Source: Tetrahymena thermophila SB210
Lineage: Eukaryota > Ciliophora > Oligohymenophorea > Hymenostomatida > Tetrahymenidae
Direction of reading: 5' to 3'
DNA: 64,000 nt
Assembly (NCBI RefSeq): GCF_000189635.1
Contig: NW_002476559.1
Span: 496,001-560,000, forward strand
Below, piece by piece: positions 50,174 to 62,451 of the stretch. A model generated the notes under the pieces. It had not been told where the DNA came from. It saw nothing but the letters and a program-made list of their open reading frames with translations, and searched no databases. The position numbers were made by a program, and so were the translations under genes. The stretch's first letter is position 1. The number at the start of each line of letters is the position of its first letter.

Positions 50174-50764
50174 ATGAATTTTTTGAATAAAATAAAAAAT
50201 TCCAAGTAATTAATTAAAAATAAAACTTGGTATAAATTTAAAGTCATTTCAATCTCTGGAGCCATCACTGGATCTTTGATTTATTCTTGTTACCATTATT
50301 AGAATTTGCTTAACTTTAAAAAATAAATTGATGATAAATTAGATTCCTTTTTTAATGTAGACTAACTAATAAGAAATACTTTATCTGACTAAAATAATAT
50401 GAAGAAAGTAATGGAAATTTAAAAATAAGTTTATGATACTGCCAAATAGAAAATATAAAGCAATCAAAAAATATTAGAATTTTTCTAATTGTTAATAAAT
50501 TAAATAAAAAATGATGAAAATTTCATTAAAGAAAATTAGGATCTAAAAGAAACAGTTGAAGAATTAACAGCTTAATTAAAAATTGTTCTAAATGATGAAA
50601 AGTTTTCATAAAATAAAGAAATGATATAAAACTTGCTCAATTAAATAGAACATTTGAGAACATTGAAAGAATATTTCAAAGAAACATTCTAGTAGAATAG
50701 CTAAGAATCTAAAGATCCTTCAGATTCCTAAAAAAATAATGAAAAGACTAGTTCTAAATAGTGA
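50174..50764 (+). CDS. membrane-anchored coiled-coil protein, tandem paralogue 2
   Basis: One frame of 197 codons (196 residues) without introns. Residues 1-22 are basic; residues ~23-42 ('FKVISISGAITGSLIYSCYHY') form a single hydrophobic helix, matching the anchor of the protein at 48070-48987. Then come 140 charged residues with coiled-coil character, rich in Lys, Glu, Gln and Asn ('ENQDLKETVEELTAQLKIVL' at about 117-136), and a short Ser/Asp/Lys tail. It is about 110 residues shorter than its paralogue. The basic N-terminus followed by a helix could be a mitochondrial or ER signal-anchor. Function unknown. Confidence 0.72.
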
Positions 50765-51020
50765 TATTTAATAAATGAAATCATTGATTGAAGTTAATTA
50801 ATAAGATGAAATTAAATAAATAAATAAATATATAATTTAAATCTAAAAATAAAATATTGAAAATTTCTAGTAGGAATATTATTTATTTAATAAAATAAAT
50901 GCACTTTTTATTGTTTGTGTGTTTTATTTAATTTTTTAACTAATCTTGTATAGAAATAGTTTTAGAAATAAATGAATTTATTAACTTAATTTATTAAATT
51001 TAATTAAAAAATTGATTAAT

Positions 51021-53347
51021 TCAATTAAAATATGAAAAAGCAGTAAATCTTTTTCTATCAACATATTTGCTAATTTCTATTTTATCATTCTTTAAAAGAG
51101 GAATAATGTGGTCTAATTTATCTTCAATTCCTTCAAATAACTCAAACTGTTCGTATTCTACATATGCTAAATTTGTATCCACAATGCTTATCTATAGAAT
51201 TTATTTTTTATTTTACTTAATTTATTTATGTTTTAAATCTTAATTTTAATTTACTTCTGCATCTCCAAACTATGAGAAATGATCAGCTAAATTTTAGAAG
51301 GAAATCTGAGGATCAAATTTAATAAATAAAGTATTATTGAGAAATTCTTTGTTGTGGTTGATGTCAAAAGAATCTCTGGCAACTTAAAACTCGTGATTAA
51401 AGTAAAAGGTTCCTCCTTGCAAGAAGATATGATTTAAATGTTCTTTTGCAAAATTTGGATCAATAAAAGTTTCCATTACTTGTTTAAGAATTTAATCATG
51501 TTTGTCTTAGTATTCTTACACAACTTTGCCTTTTTTAGTTCTTTAAGGAACATCTTTCAATTACTTTTCCTTCTCCTGTTCAAACTTCTCAAAGTAACAC
51601 ATTCCTATAAAAGAAGCTCCAGTAATGTACGAATCAAAACCAGCTTCGTGCAATTACCCTTCTTTTGTGTACTTAGAGAATTATGGGTCTAAATTTATTT
51701 AAATAATAATTCAAAATAAAATTAAAATTAGCTTTTTATTGATATAAAATTTATTTATTTATTACCATTTGTCAAAACAGTGTTATGGTGCTTTTTTAAG
51801 CATTTTTCATCTTTTGCTACAGCTCTGTAAAGTCCTTCTAAATGAAGAGGTAGTTTTTTAACTTTATTTTACAATTTCCTAGCTAACACTTTAGTATCTA
51901 TGACATATGGGAAGTATTTATTTACCTTTTATTTTATTAGATTTTATTTATTTAATTTTTAACATTTTAAAATTATCTTTAAATTAAAATGAATGAAAAT
52001 CTAAAAAAATTAGACAATAAATAAATAATGAATGATACCTTTTCAACAAATTCAACAAAAGTATTTGGTAAAACATCAATGAAGTGATCGTAGAAATAAA
52101 ATAGATCATATCCCATATAATGTCCTATAATAGGTCTCTTAGAGTTGACAATTGCTTCAACAATTAATGAGAAACCCAGTAAATCTATTTCTGAACTAGA
52201 ATGAGAAGGATTTGAAACATCATCTCCATCTCCATTTTATTTGATTTCTTCAGTACCATTATTATTGTTATTTTCATCGTCATCTATATCTTAGGCTTAC
52301 TTATTTTTAAAATATTGGTTCTGTGTAGGTTTCTTTTTTCTAATAATCAACTAAGTATTTGTTTAACCCTTATCTACGTTTACATTTTAACAAGAGTAAA
52401 TAGCTTGTCCAATTTACTTTCTAATAAATAAAGTTTGAATTAGATCAAATGCTTATTCTATCTAATTAATAAATTATTTACTTAAGAATCTTTGTGCACA
52501 AATACTGAGATTTACACTCGATTGTTACATCTTTTGTATTGTTGTTATCTTGGTCATACTCCTAAATCTACTTCACAATTTGTTCCAAAGCATCACGACT
52601 AGCCTTGCTTAAAGCTATTCCATGATTCTATTAGTACTTGCTGTTTTCCAAAATTTTTTCTTTTTATGCAAGCTTTATGTAAGACTAATTTATAATTAAT
52701 TACCATAAAAGTTTAAGTAAATTTATGATATCTACTAAATTGCTTTTATTTGATAAGCATATAATTGATATCTTTTTTATTTATTACCAATCCAGAAGAA
52801 TAAAGTTTGTTGAAATCTAATCCATTTACTGCCATGAAATTAAAGCATTCTAACTTTATATGCAAAAATATTATTAAAATCATTATTTAATTATATTTTT
52901 TTTATTTATTTATTTTACCTAAATGATTTACTTCTTAATAGACTCTGAACTAGTAGTATAAACTGGATTCAAATAAATATTATAAGGATAGGCAATGTAT
53001 TTTTTTTAAACCTTGCAAAAAGTATAAATGCACAGTCCAATTTATAGCAAATGATAATTTTAAACAGTGTGTTTTAACTTTTAATAAATATCTTCATCAC
53101 TGTCATACTTTCTTATCTTTGAAAAGCGCTCAGTAGCTAAACCTGTTAAAAAATGATACTAATTAAACTCCGCATTATTCAATCAATAATCTAAAAAGGG
53201 TAAAGAGAAACATATCTAAGTATTTATTAAAAAGAGAAGCAATGTTTTACCTGAAAATTCACAATCAAAAGAAATAAAATCACATGATTAAATTAGTTAA
53301 ATGATTTTCTAATAATTGTCTTTAAAATTATTTCTATCTATATCCAT
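51021..53347 (-). CDS. PARN-type poly(A)-specific ribonuclease
   Basis: Eight exons (53251-53347, 52919-53142, 52788-52853, 52529-52684, 52039-52461, 51766-51925, 51255-51688, 51021-51191) give 576 residues, a little shorter than animal PARN (~640). It is a DEDD-family 3' exonuclease that removes poly(A) tails. Asp28 and Glu30 in 'SFDCEFSG' form exonuclease motif I at the same position as in human PARN. 'GLDFNKLYSSG', 'FIRKQIGQAIYS', 'RPIIGHYMGYDLFYFY' (catalytic Asp) and 'LHEAGFDSYITG' (His and Asp) follow in family order. The C-terminal ~110 residues fit an RRM: 'LFIKFDP', 'HFSQFGDAE', 'ISIVDTNLAYVEY'. An acidic Asn-rich insert lies in the middle (about 230-260). The fourth intron (52462-52528) is less AT-rich than usual and its donor is the least certain, but the joined frame restores family sequence. 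Confidence 0.88.
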
Positions 53348-54605
53348 TTTTATAAGAAAAAGCTTTATATTTATTTGAACTAAAGAAGTTTATTATATTG
53401 AAATATTAGTTTTTAATTACTTAATACAATAAGAATTGTCTCTCTCAGTAGGTAGGTAGTATTTAATTTCAATTCATAAATTAACAAATAGATGATATTA
53501 ATATATATATTTAACTAATAAATCTAGCATGAGTTAGATCTCTATATCTTTAATTCAAAACTGTTGGTTGATCTCTCATTTCTACTTTGATTCTAAGGTT
53601 TTATTGGATTTAAATTGTAATAATTCTTGTAGTTTGATTATTCAGTATCAGATTTAAGTTATAATCCACTTTATATATTTGAGACACTTTTAACTCTTAT
53701 TTTTTCTTTATCTTTTAACTATAAAATTCATTTTAAAATACTTAACAAAATAGATTGAGTTTAATTAAAATAAAGCAATATTTATCCCTTTTTAAATCAA
53801 TCATAATAAATAAATAAACAATTTTTAAATAATTTTAAGCTCTTAATCTTCTAAAAACAAGTTTTATATTATTATTAATACTGATTGCTTAAAAAATGAA
53901 ATAAAATAAATAAATTAAAATTTATTTTTTTAACATAAATAAATACAATTTTAATAAACAATACAATGCTTATTAATACATTTTTAGTTTTCAAATCTAA
54001 TTGATTATTTCATGTTGAGACATAGATAAAAAACAAATATATAAAATTTGTTTAATGATCACATTCTATCTACAAAATCAATAAATTCAGATAAAACTCT
54101 CTGCCTGTATGAATTCTTAACTTAAAAAACTTGACACAATTTTTGTTCATTATTTTATTCATTAATTATATTAATTATTGATCATTTTAAAGAAAATATT
54201 TAATTTATTAATAAAAATCAATGGAACAATACAAAATGTGTAAGTAAGTAAAAAAATAAATAAAAAAATAATCTAGTAGTTTTTCAATGAATTTAATTTA
54301 TGTAAATGGATTTATTAATAAATATGATTAATAACATTTAGAAATTTAGTAGTTTCCATAATTCTTTTTAGTCTTCATTTTTTTTTGATATTATAAACTA
54401 CTATGTTTGATAATAAATAAATAAATATTTGAATAATAGAGATTAGAATCATAAAATCTTACTTAGATTTTCAATTTCATTCATTAGCTTTCTTTTCTAA
54501 AAATAAACAACAACTAAGAATTATTTGTATTTAGTATATATAGATAATAAATAGGAATATTTATTTCAAAGGTAAAAATTAGGTAAAACACTTAGATTAT
54601 AAAAT
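53348..54605. other. AT-rich spacer between divergent genes
   Basis: Promoter region of the PARN-type gene (minus) and the rhomboid-like gene (plus). Composition is spacer-like; nothing else seen. Confidence 0.6.
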
Positions 54606-55567
54606 ATGGCCAATATTCATAGATTAAATGATGATGGGTTTGATAGAAGACTGCGTTTAGGGTTTAGTAATCCCAATCAAAATTAAATATTAGATCCAAA
54701 TTTAAAAATACCATTTGTGAGTAATCATTTTAATTGAATTTATTATTAGAAGTAAAGTAAATTAAATATGTAATTTTGCTTTGTTTTATTTAAGGTTAAG
54801 TCCCTCCTGAGGAGTAAGATCCAAGAAAAGAGTCATTTTGGTAGATGCTGAAAATAAACTTATGCCCATCATTCAAAATAAATTCTATCACATTTTCTAT
54901 ATTAGTAATTAATTCATTCGTATTTGTCCTAGAATGTTACTAAACAACTGGATTTGGCTAAAGTCTTTTAGAAATCAATTAAAAATCTCTCATAGATATG
55001 GGTGCTGTAGTTCCTATAGATATTAGAGAAAAAGGATAATATTACAGAGTATTATTTGCGATGTTTATGCATGCAAGTTTCGTTCATCTACTGTTTAATT
55101 AAATCTCATTATTTATTATTTTGTCAGCAATTGAATACAGCTATGGTTTACTAAACACAACCATTATTTATCTTCTTTCTGGCATCGGAGCAAACATGCT
55201 AGCTGCTAATTTTGGAATTGATTATGATATTTATGTAGGGTGTAGTGGGGCTGTCACTGGGTTACTCGCTTGTGTTCTTTCATACTTCATATTGAACTGG
55301 AATAAGTTAGAAGTACTTGGACCTATGAGAGAGTATATATTATGTATATTTATAATGTTTATGCTGCTTGCTTTCTTATTCCCAGGACCTTCTTCAATAT
55401 CAACTTATTCAAACATTGGAGGCTTTTTAGCAGGATTGTTTTCAGGTCTAGCTATACCCGAGCCAGCTCAGTAAGGATCTTATGAAAAATATGCAAAAAT
55501 TTCTGGCTGGGTACTACTCAGCACTTTCTTTGTACTTATACTTCTCTCCTTGTATATTCATTAATGA
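54606..55567 (+). CDS. rhomboid-family membrane protein lacking the catalytic His
   Basis: Exons 54606-54720 and 54795-55567 give 295 residues. A ~70-residue cytosolic N-terminus precedes about seven hydrophobic helices, the rhomboid 6+1 layout. After helix 1, 'LIDMGAVVP' and 'YYRVLFAMFMHASFVHLLFNQISL' carry the H-x4-H-x3-N signature of helix 2. 'VGCSGAVTGLLAC' holds the G-x-S-G nucleophile Ser189. In active proteases the second member of the dyad is the His in 'AHIGG'; here the equivalent is 'SNIGGFLAGLFSG' with Asn245. The protein therefore looks like a pseudoprotease (iRhom or derlin-like logic), perhaps binding and routing membrane clients. The splice site at 54720/54721 is chosen because it restores 'VSQVPPEEQDPRKESF', a rhomboid-like lead-in. 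Location is likely ER/Golgi or plasma membrane. Confidence 0.88.
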
Positions 55568-56456
55568 AGTACTCTGTTTAGTTAAAATTTTTAATTCTTG
55601 AGAAAGCATGGATTTATACATAAATAAATAAATAAGTAACAGTAAAAACTATAATATTATTAATAATAATCGTATTCTTTTAATTTCAGTGTCTAAATGT
55701 GTAAATTTGATAAAATTAATATTCTAGCTTAATTCAAAATGATCAAGCAATCAATTCCTTTTATCAGATTTTATATTTTGTAAATAAAAAGATTGATTAC
55801 AAAAATATTATTTCAGCATGAATCAATCAATACTCAATAAAAATAAGTTTATAAGTTAAAAATTTTAGCAATCTATTTAATAAAAATACAAAAATTTTTA
55901 TTTTAAAATAATTAACTTAATTGGCTAAAAATACTATTTTAGTTATAGCACTTTGCTATTTTAAAAAATGGCTATTGCTGCTAAACAGCACATAGCCATT
56001 AGGTTTTAAAAGTAAAAAGAAAATATCTTTTTTAATTTTTTTATATGTATTTATGAATCAAATTTAATTTGTAAAATGAGGGCACAATGGAATATTTTAA
56101 GATTTAAAAAAGGAGGGCAATTATATAAAAAATAAAATATATTTTCATGATTTTGTAATTTAATCAAAAACAAACTTATTTTTTTAGATATTTCATAAAA
56201 TTTTGGTTGAAAGAGTATTTAAGGTATTATTTAAAATTTATAAAATCTTTGAATATTTAATTCTTATTTGATCTTGAAATAAACTATTTTTAATTGCACT
56301 TTACATAATGTGGCCATTTGAAAATTTTAAATCTTATAACCTTAAAGCATTTTTTATGCAAGAAAGTTTAATGAAGTGAAATTAATATTTTAATAAAATG
56401 ATCTTTTTTATGATATATATACATATAAAGAGCTATCAATCCTTTTAGAAATAAAA
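55568..56456. other. AT-rich spacer between convergent genes
   Basis: 3' ends of the rhomboid-like and LRR coiled-coil genes meet here. The one structured element is the hairpin at 55967-56000. Confidence 0.6.
55967..56000. other. perfect-stem hairpin in a convergent spacer
   Basis: Inverted repeat: nine perfect base pairs ('aatggctat' with 'atagccatt'), then five more ('tgctg' with 'cagca'), one bulged C and a five-base loop. It is flanked by A and T runs, and is GC-richer than the surrounding sequence. It could act as a 3'-end RNA structure or be a small inverted-repeat remnant. Confidence 0.6.
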
Positions 56457-58605
56457 TCACATAACTTTTTAATCCTTAAAAGTTGAATAGGTTGTGCTCT
56501 GTAGATTTGCAGTGAGCAAATCAGAGAGTTTTTAATAGTTAGCACGTAAACGGAGGTTTTCTTCATTCGAGTCACGAAGAGTTTTCTCTAATTCTTGGAT
56601 TCTGTCTCTATAGCTATCATGGAGAGTATTGTGTTCATCATGAGCTTTTATGAATTTATCTTCTAATTATGATTTAATTGTTTTTTCGTCTTACTCTGTC
56701 AAGTTATCCTTTTCTTTTAGTTTGTTAAGCTCTTCTTTAAGCTTTTTTATGAGTTACTCTTTATAGTCTAAATCAGCTCTCTATCTTTCAATATACATCT
56801 CGAATTCAGTGTTATTTAAATCTATATCTTGATTTTCAATTTTATACTTTACAATACTTTAATTTATTTCATTTATTTTTTCAGTGTTTGATTTTATTCT
56901 GTTTGAGTAATCCTTTACTAGATCTGTTGTTCTTCTGTCACTATCCATTATTTTTTGCTCATAATCATTCATTCTCCTTTCCAAAATATCAAAACGATCG
57001 TTATATTCTTGTTATCCAGCTGCTTTTAATTTTTCTACGACTTCTTTAGCCTCGTCCTTTGATTAAAATTCTGATTTTACCATGTCATCCATTATTTTAT
57101 ATATCTCTAATCTTGTTTCATCATTCTTTTTGCTACGTATTCCAACTTGCTTTATTAATTCTTCACATTTTTCATGATATTCTGAATCAACTTATCTCAT
57201 TTAACGAATATTTTAATCGGAAATGCTCAATAACTCACTTTGCAATCTTTTGTCTGTATCTCTTATTTTTTCCTCTTGTAAATGGCACTTGTCTTCTAGT
57301 TCTCTCTTACTTTTTTGCTTTTCGTGTTCATAACCTTTTAATTCTGCCTCAACCCTATGTAAATCAGTTTTAAGAGTGCCTAAAATCAAATAAAATATTT
57401 TAGTTTAAATTTAAATATTTTGTTTGTTTACTTTGTTCATGCTATCTAGCAAGAAATTCTTCTTCTAGTTAGGCCTTCTTTTAAGCTTTAACTTACAAAG
57501 CACTTTTTAGCTCAGAAATTTTACCTTGTAAACTCTCTTTTAAAGCTAAGCCTTAAACTCTTTCATTGTCAATTTAAATTTCCAAATGCTAAATTAGATT
57601 AACACTCTCATATCCAGCCTATAAATTCCTGCTGATTTCATTTTAATCCATAATTCTAGTCCTACTTTAATTGAAGGCCTCTTACATAATTGGAACTTAG
57701 TAAGGATATTAAGGTTAATGATGTTAAGCAACAAACCTAATAGTTTCTCTATCATTAATAGATTCATTAAAATCTTACTATTACTACTACTATCTATAAA
57801 AACTATTTCTCCTAGAGTCATTCATAGCATTATTTCTCCTTGCTGCAGTATGAGGAATTCCATCTCTATTATTTGTTACTAATTATTAAATTTCTGAGTT
57901 TATTTCTTCTGGTATTCCATTACCAGCAAGCTCTAAGCCTACTAAACTACCATTTTCTTGCATAGCTTGGAGAATAGCCCTACCGCCATTAGCACCAAGC
58001 TCATTCCATCTAATTTATTTTAACATTATAAATGTTATAATTATAAAAAAATTCAAAAAAAGTAATAGTAAATTAGCATCATTTATTTATTTTCTGTTAT
58101 TAAATGAATTCAATTATTTATTTTAAACAAAATTTAACCTTAAATCCAAAGAAGAAATGGAGGTATTGTTTCTAATTACGTTAGCAATAATATGTGCCCC
58201 TGTTTAATTAATTTTATTATTCCTTAAATCTAAATGAGTTATTGATCTATTATTTGACAACAAAGTGTAAAGACTCTCCAATCCTGCAATATCTGTACCA
58301 AGTCTGTTCCATTCAAGATTTAAAGATTTTAACTAAAAATTTTGTCTTAAAGAGTTAAAAATTTCAATGAAACCCTAAGGACCTATATTATTTCCTTTTA
58401 AATCAATCATAGATATGCTTGTTTATCCTTTTAAGAAAGCAGCTAATTGTAAAGCGCCTTCATCGCCAATATACATTTCAGGGATTGTAATACGATTAGT
58501 TGCTGCTTGTTTTTAAATAATTTAGATTAAATTTCCACTTGCCTGTATTACTCCCATTTATTACGAAGGCACTCTAGGTGCTTGATAAGTGCTTCTAACG
58601 TACAT
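56457..58605 (-). CDS. LRR plus coiled-coil protein, LRRC45-like
   Basis: Exons 58139-58605, 57432-58009 and 56457-57379 (minus strand) give 655 residues. Residues ~35-215 are ribonuclease-inhibitor-type leucine-rich repeats: 'ISMIDLKGNNIGPQGF', 'LKSLNLEWNRLGTDIAGL', 'ITHLDLRNNKINQTGA', 'ISSLDLRWNELGANGG' and 'LVGLELAGNGIPEEI'. A Gln/Asn-rich linker with a short poly-Gln follows (about 235-300). The remaining ~350 residues are continuous coiled coil, ending 'KDQKVM'. Both the architecture and the total length match LRRC45, a centrosome linker and cilium-assembly protein of about 670 residues. The assignment is by architecture from memory. A role at basal bodies would suit a ciliate. Introns 58010-58138 and 57380-57431 are supported by frame and by the LRR pattern crossing the first. 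Confidence 0.82.
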
Positions 58606-60220
58606 TTTTATGAGTTTTTTACAATTATATTTATATATTTGACAGATTCTCTTATTCTTAAGACTATATTTGTTTGTTTATTTTTGGTAAGCTTGCTTGA
58701 TTATTAGGTTAACTTATAAAAAGGTTATTTTATTATGTTAATCTCTATATTAATAATTAAGTTTGTATTTTATTTATTTATTGATTAAAAGATACTTTTC
58801 AATTGATCACAATTTTTTATAAATGATTCATATGAAACTACTGTCTTTTATTTTGCTATTTTTAAAAATAAAATGAATGAAATATTTGAAATAAATCATA
58901 TTCATTCATTCAATAATTGTATAAAGGAAATTTTAAATTGATTAATACCAAACTGATTATAAAATTTCAAATTCTTTAGTTTATTAATTTTAAATTCTTT
59001 TCCTAAAGAAATCAAACAAATTAAATCTATTTATTTATTTAAATGAGTTTAATTCTAATATACTTAACAACTCTAAACGATTTATTTTAATTAATTATTT
59101 TAATATATTTGTTCTTTGTTAATAATATTTTTTTGATATATTTGTCCTTTTTACATTAAATTTATTTATTGATTTATTATAATTTCTCATTAAAATATTG
59201 AAAATAATTTAAATAAAAAATCATTTATTTGTGAATTAATTGGAAAAAATAAACATATTAATTTAATTTTCTAATTAAAAATGAATAATATTAACTAATT
59301 ATCGCTTTTCAAGTAATAACTTAGCAAACAGTTAAAATAAAAAAATATTAATTTTGTTTTATTTACCAAAGATATTTTAAGATTTCTATTAATTTAAACA
59401 AATAATTAGCTTTAAAAATTAAAATAAATATTTTTTTATTTTTCGGGAAATACGGTCTTTAATGTTATATAATTTGTTCTAATAGTATCAAGAATATTTA
59501 AAATTTAATGAATAAAGCTATTAGAGATATTCTAATTCTAGATCAGATTTTTAAAATTGTATACCAAATTCTTAATATAATAATCACAATTAACTTTCTT
59601 GATTTAAATTTACTTAATTAATAAATTGTGCATTTCATTTTTTATCAAATTCATAATTTATTGCATTTTTCATCAGGCTTACTTACTTAATAAATTCTAA
59701 GCTTTGCTTTTCTTTTTTCTTCAAATATTGATTGAACAAATACTTTTTTGAAAAGCAAATTTTGATCTAGAGATTTTTAAAAACAAACTCTAGATAAGAA
59801 TTAAATTTATCTAAGGAAGATAAAAAAAATGATACAATTAGAATTTCAAAAATCTGAAAAAGCAAAGAATAAAAAGTAAATTTGAGAAAATAATTAAGTT
59901 AAACAGTATGTATGTTTCACAAATTCATCACAAATAAATTATGTTATACCAATTATTATTTTTATAATAAAGTTTTTAGAAGATTGCATACTTTTGTTAT
60001 ATTAATTAATACAGTATGGCTTACTATTTATTGATTTGCTTATTTATTTATGTACTGTCTGTAAAGGGAGAACTTAATGAGCAGAAGAAGAAGAAAACAA
60101 AGTAATCGAATCAGATACTATTCAGCTTGTTTTAGATGTATATTAAAATTAAAAAATCCTCTTTCTTCTTTCCAAAAAGTTTACCTAGAAGTTAAAAATA
60201 TAAGAAATCAATCAACGATT
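58606..60220. other. AT-rich spacer
   Basis: About 1.6 kb. No gene in 58606-60060. An 80-codon plus-strand frame from 60077 is mainly the antisense of the Yop1/REEP gene's 3' end and is not accepted. Confidence 0.6.
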
Positions 60221-60733
60221 TCACTTGGAAGCAAGCTTGTTAATGTTTTAGTCAATATCAGATTCGTATTTCTTGAGAAGGGGTTAAACAACCTTGTCAT
60301 AAACGACGACAGCACCTAAAGTCTTGGGGTGGAAGAGATAGACGAAGAAGGCGAGCTTTAAGAAATAGTAGAAAGGAATGAAGGAGAGAGTGAAGCCAAT
60401 GAAAGAGTCCATAACGGTGAAGAGGGAGTAAACAACCCAGTAGGTCAACCATTACTTATCATCCTTATTGTCAGTAGTTTCCAAAGCCTTGAAACTCATA
60501 TATGCAGGATATATGAAGCCAACAATATTGCAAATTAAGCTAGAGCCTACATTCAAAAGTGATAACAAAACCAAAACTGCAGAAAGACTCAAAATAATGT
60601 GACTGGGCTTAACGGGAATAGGAATCTTCTTGACAAGAGCTTATAAATTTTCATTTTCGTCCAAAGCATCCAAATGAACTGTCTTACATACCTTATCCAA
60701 AATAGGAGCGACCTTTTCAGTATAAATTTCCAT
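60221..60733 (-). CDS. Yop1/REEP-type ER-shaping protein (TB2/DP1/HVA22)
   Basis: One intronless frame of 171 codons (170 residues), ATG 60733-60731 to TGA 60223-60221. The TB2/DP1/HVA22 domain is clear. 'NIVGFIYPAYMSFKALE' is followed by 'KQWLTYWVVYSLFTVMDSF', a polar-aromatic signature of the family, then 'IPFYYFLKLAFFVYLFHP' and 'GAVVVYDKVVQPLL'. An earlier hairpin ('IILSLSAVLVLLSLLNVGSS') completes the pairs of half-spanning helices that wedge the membrane and stabilise ER tubules. Length fits Yop1/REEP5 (about 180-190). It has by far the highest G+C and most C-ending codons in the window, with TAA/TAG Gln used only four times, a sign of strong expression. Likely located in the tubular ER and also in nuclear envelope or cortical membranes. 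Confidence 0.93.
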
Positions 60734-62451
60734 TTCAAAAATAATTTCTGTTTACTTTTACTTTTTACCTTTTTTTTTGTTTAATTTGTTGTAAAATTTT
60801 AATTTTTATAAAATATCTCAAATAGATTTCAATCACTTACAATTTAAAGAGTAGAATGTTTGTGATTAAAACAATCTTCAAGTAATCAAACAAATTTAAT
60901 TGTACAACAAATAATAATTCATTTAAAAGGAAAATATGCTTAATTAATTTGAACTTATTTATCACCGATTTCTACACGATTTCTACTGCATTTATTCATG
61001 CATGAATTAATAAATAAATAAGTAAATAAATTGCTCGAACACGTTTTTTATTAGCTGTCTAAATATTTGGAGTTTTTAAATACTTCAAAAAACTCTTGTT
61101 AAAAGCTATTTTGACAGAGAAAGCTTATATTTGATAAGGAGGGGGATTATTTAATTCTTTTAATATTTTATTAAGGAAAATTGAACGAAAAAACTAGCAA
61201 GCAAATAAACACATATATATCTTGCTGATCAAAAATTTATTTGTTTATTTGGGTGATTGATTTATTCCCGATTTAAAATATTTATGGATGCGAAAAATAA
61301 AAGAATTGATTTAGAGAAAAAAAAAAATTGATTGATATAAGGAAAAGAGTCAATTTTTTAATAAAAAACCAATTTTTATCAGTAGAACTCCAAAAGCAAA
61401 TAAGTACTCTCGAGTCAAATAAATAAATAAATTTACTAAATTTCAATTTCAATTTCCTTAAAATATCAATAAATAATCTTATGCTCATATCATTAAAATA
61501 TAATTAGACACCAAAGAATTTAAGATGAGAAGTACTTATGTAATTACTTTCTATAAGGCTTTTTAGAAGAAGAAAAATTAGCAGGCATGTTAATTAAATT
61601 GATAAAATTAACTACATTTTGTTTGTAAATTGTGATATAAAAGTTTTCACTCACTCGTTAGCTAGCTCACCTCAAAGGGAATAAGCAAAAGTTATAGACA
61701 AATCATATCTAAGTAATTAAATTTAATTGAATTTTTTAAATAAAATCTGTTAGTAAATAAGTAATTAATAAATTAAGCAGCGGGTTGGAGTTAAAAATAT
61801 GCAATAATTAAGTGACGTATTAGGTTTTATGTGAAAGTTAACTATTTTGTTTTTACCTAATGAAAATAATGAGAGATCATATGTAGAAAAAACTGAATAA
61901 ATGACTATGTAAATTATTTTCTATTTTTATAGAACAAAAATTCTAGTTGACGTAAAATTGTAAAAGCTGCATCATTAAATAAATAAATAAATAAGTAAAT
62001 TTATTTATTTTATTTCTGTTATAATTTTTTTATATTAAAAATAAATTTTGAAAATATTATTTAATAAATTGAACAAAAATTTTTTATTTTGGAATTTTGA
62101 TCTACTTATCATATAATAATATTCTCATCAAAAATCTAAATATGATGTCAACTTTTATTATTTATTTTAGGTCAAAGCAAAGCTTTAACTCTTTCAAATT
62201 TAATTAAAATCATAAATGAAAGAAAGAAAGATACATATCAAATAGATATACCTATAGATAGATAGATTGGTTGATTAACCTGATTGATTGATGGATTGAA
62301 AGAAAGAAAGAAAAAAGAGAAAGAGAAAGAGAAAAGAGTTTTTTTGGTCAAAAAAAGATATTCTAGATTAAATCTAAATTAATTTAATTAACTATATAGC
62401 ATAAAAAAATCCTTATTTAAGCATTTACACTTGTTTCTATTAATTTAGAAA
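60734..62451. other. AT-rich spacer between divergent genes
   Basis: About 1.7 kb of promoter/spacer. Slightly GC-richer patches at 61640-61690 and 61775-61845 were examined, but no tRNA or known RNA fold was recognised. A GAAA-type repeat lies at 62294-62338. Confidence 0.55.
62294..62338. repeat. GAAA/GAAAGA purine microsatellite
   Basis: All-purine tract of GAAA and GAAAGA units about 115 nt upstream of the DGAT2-family start codon, preceded by ATTG/GATA units from 62252. Confidence 0.7.

Noticed and set aside
52462-52528. 20-nt intron at the PARN fourth junction
   Set aside because: It leaves the downstream exon out of frame; a 67-nt intron with a phase-0 donor restores PARN-like sequence.
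57059-57373. 104-codon plus-strand frame
   Set aside because: Antisense shadow of the coiled-coil part of the LRRC45-like gene.
60077-60319. 80-codon basic plus-strand frame
   Set aside because: Its second half is antisense to the Yop1/REEP gene; the Arg-rich start alone is not convincing.
61640-61845. Possible tRNA or other small RNA in GC-richer patches
   Set aside because: No B-box-like GGTTCNANNCC sequence and no cloverleaf could be folded by eye.
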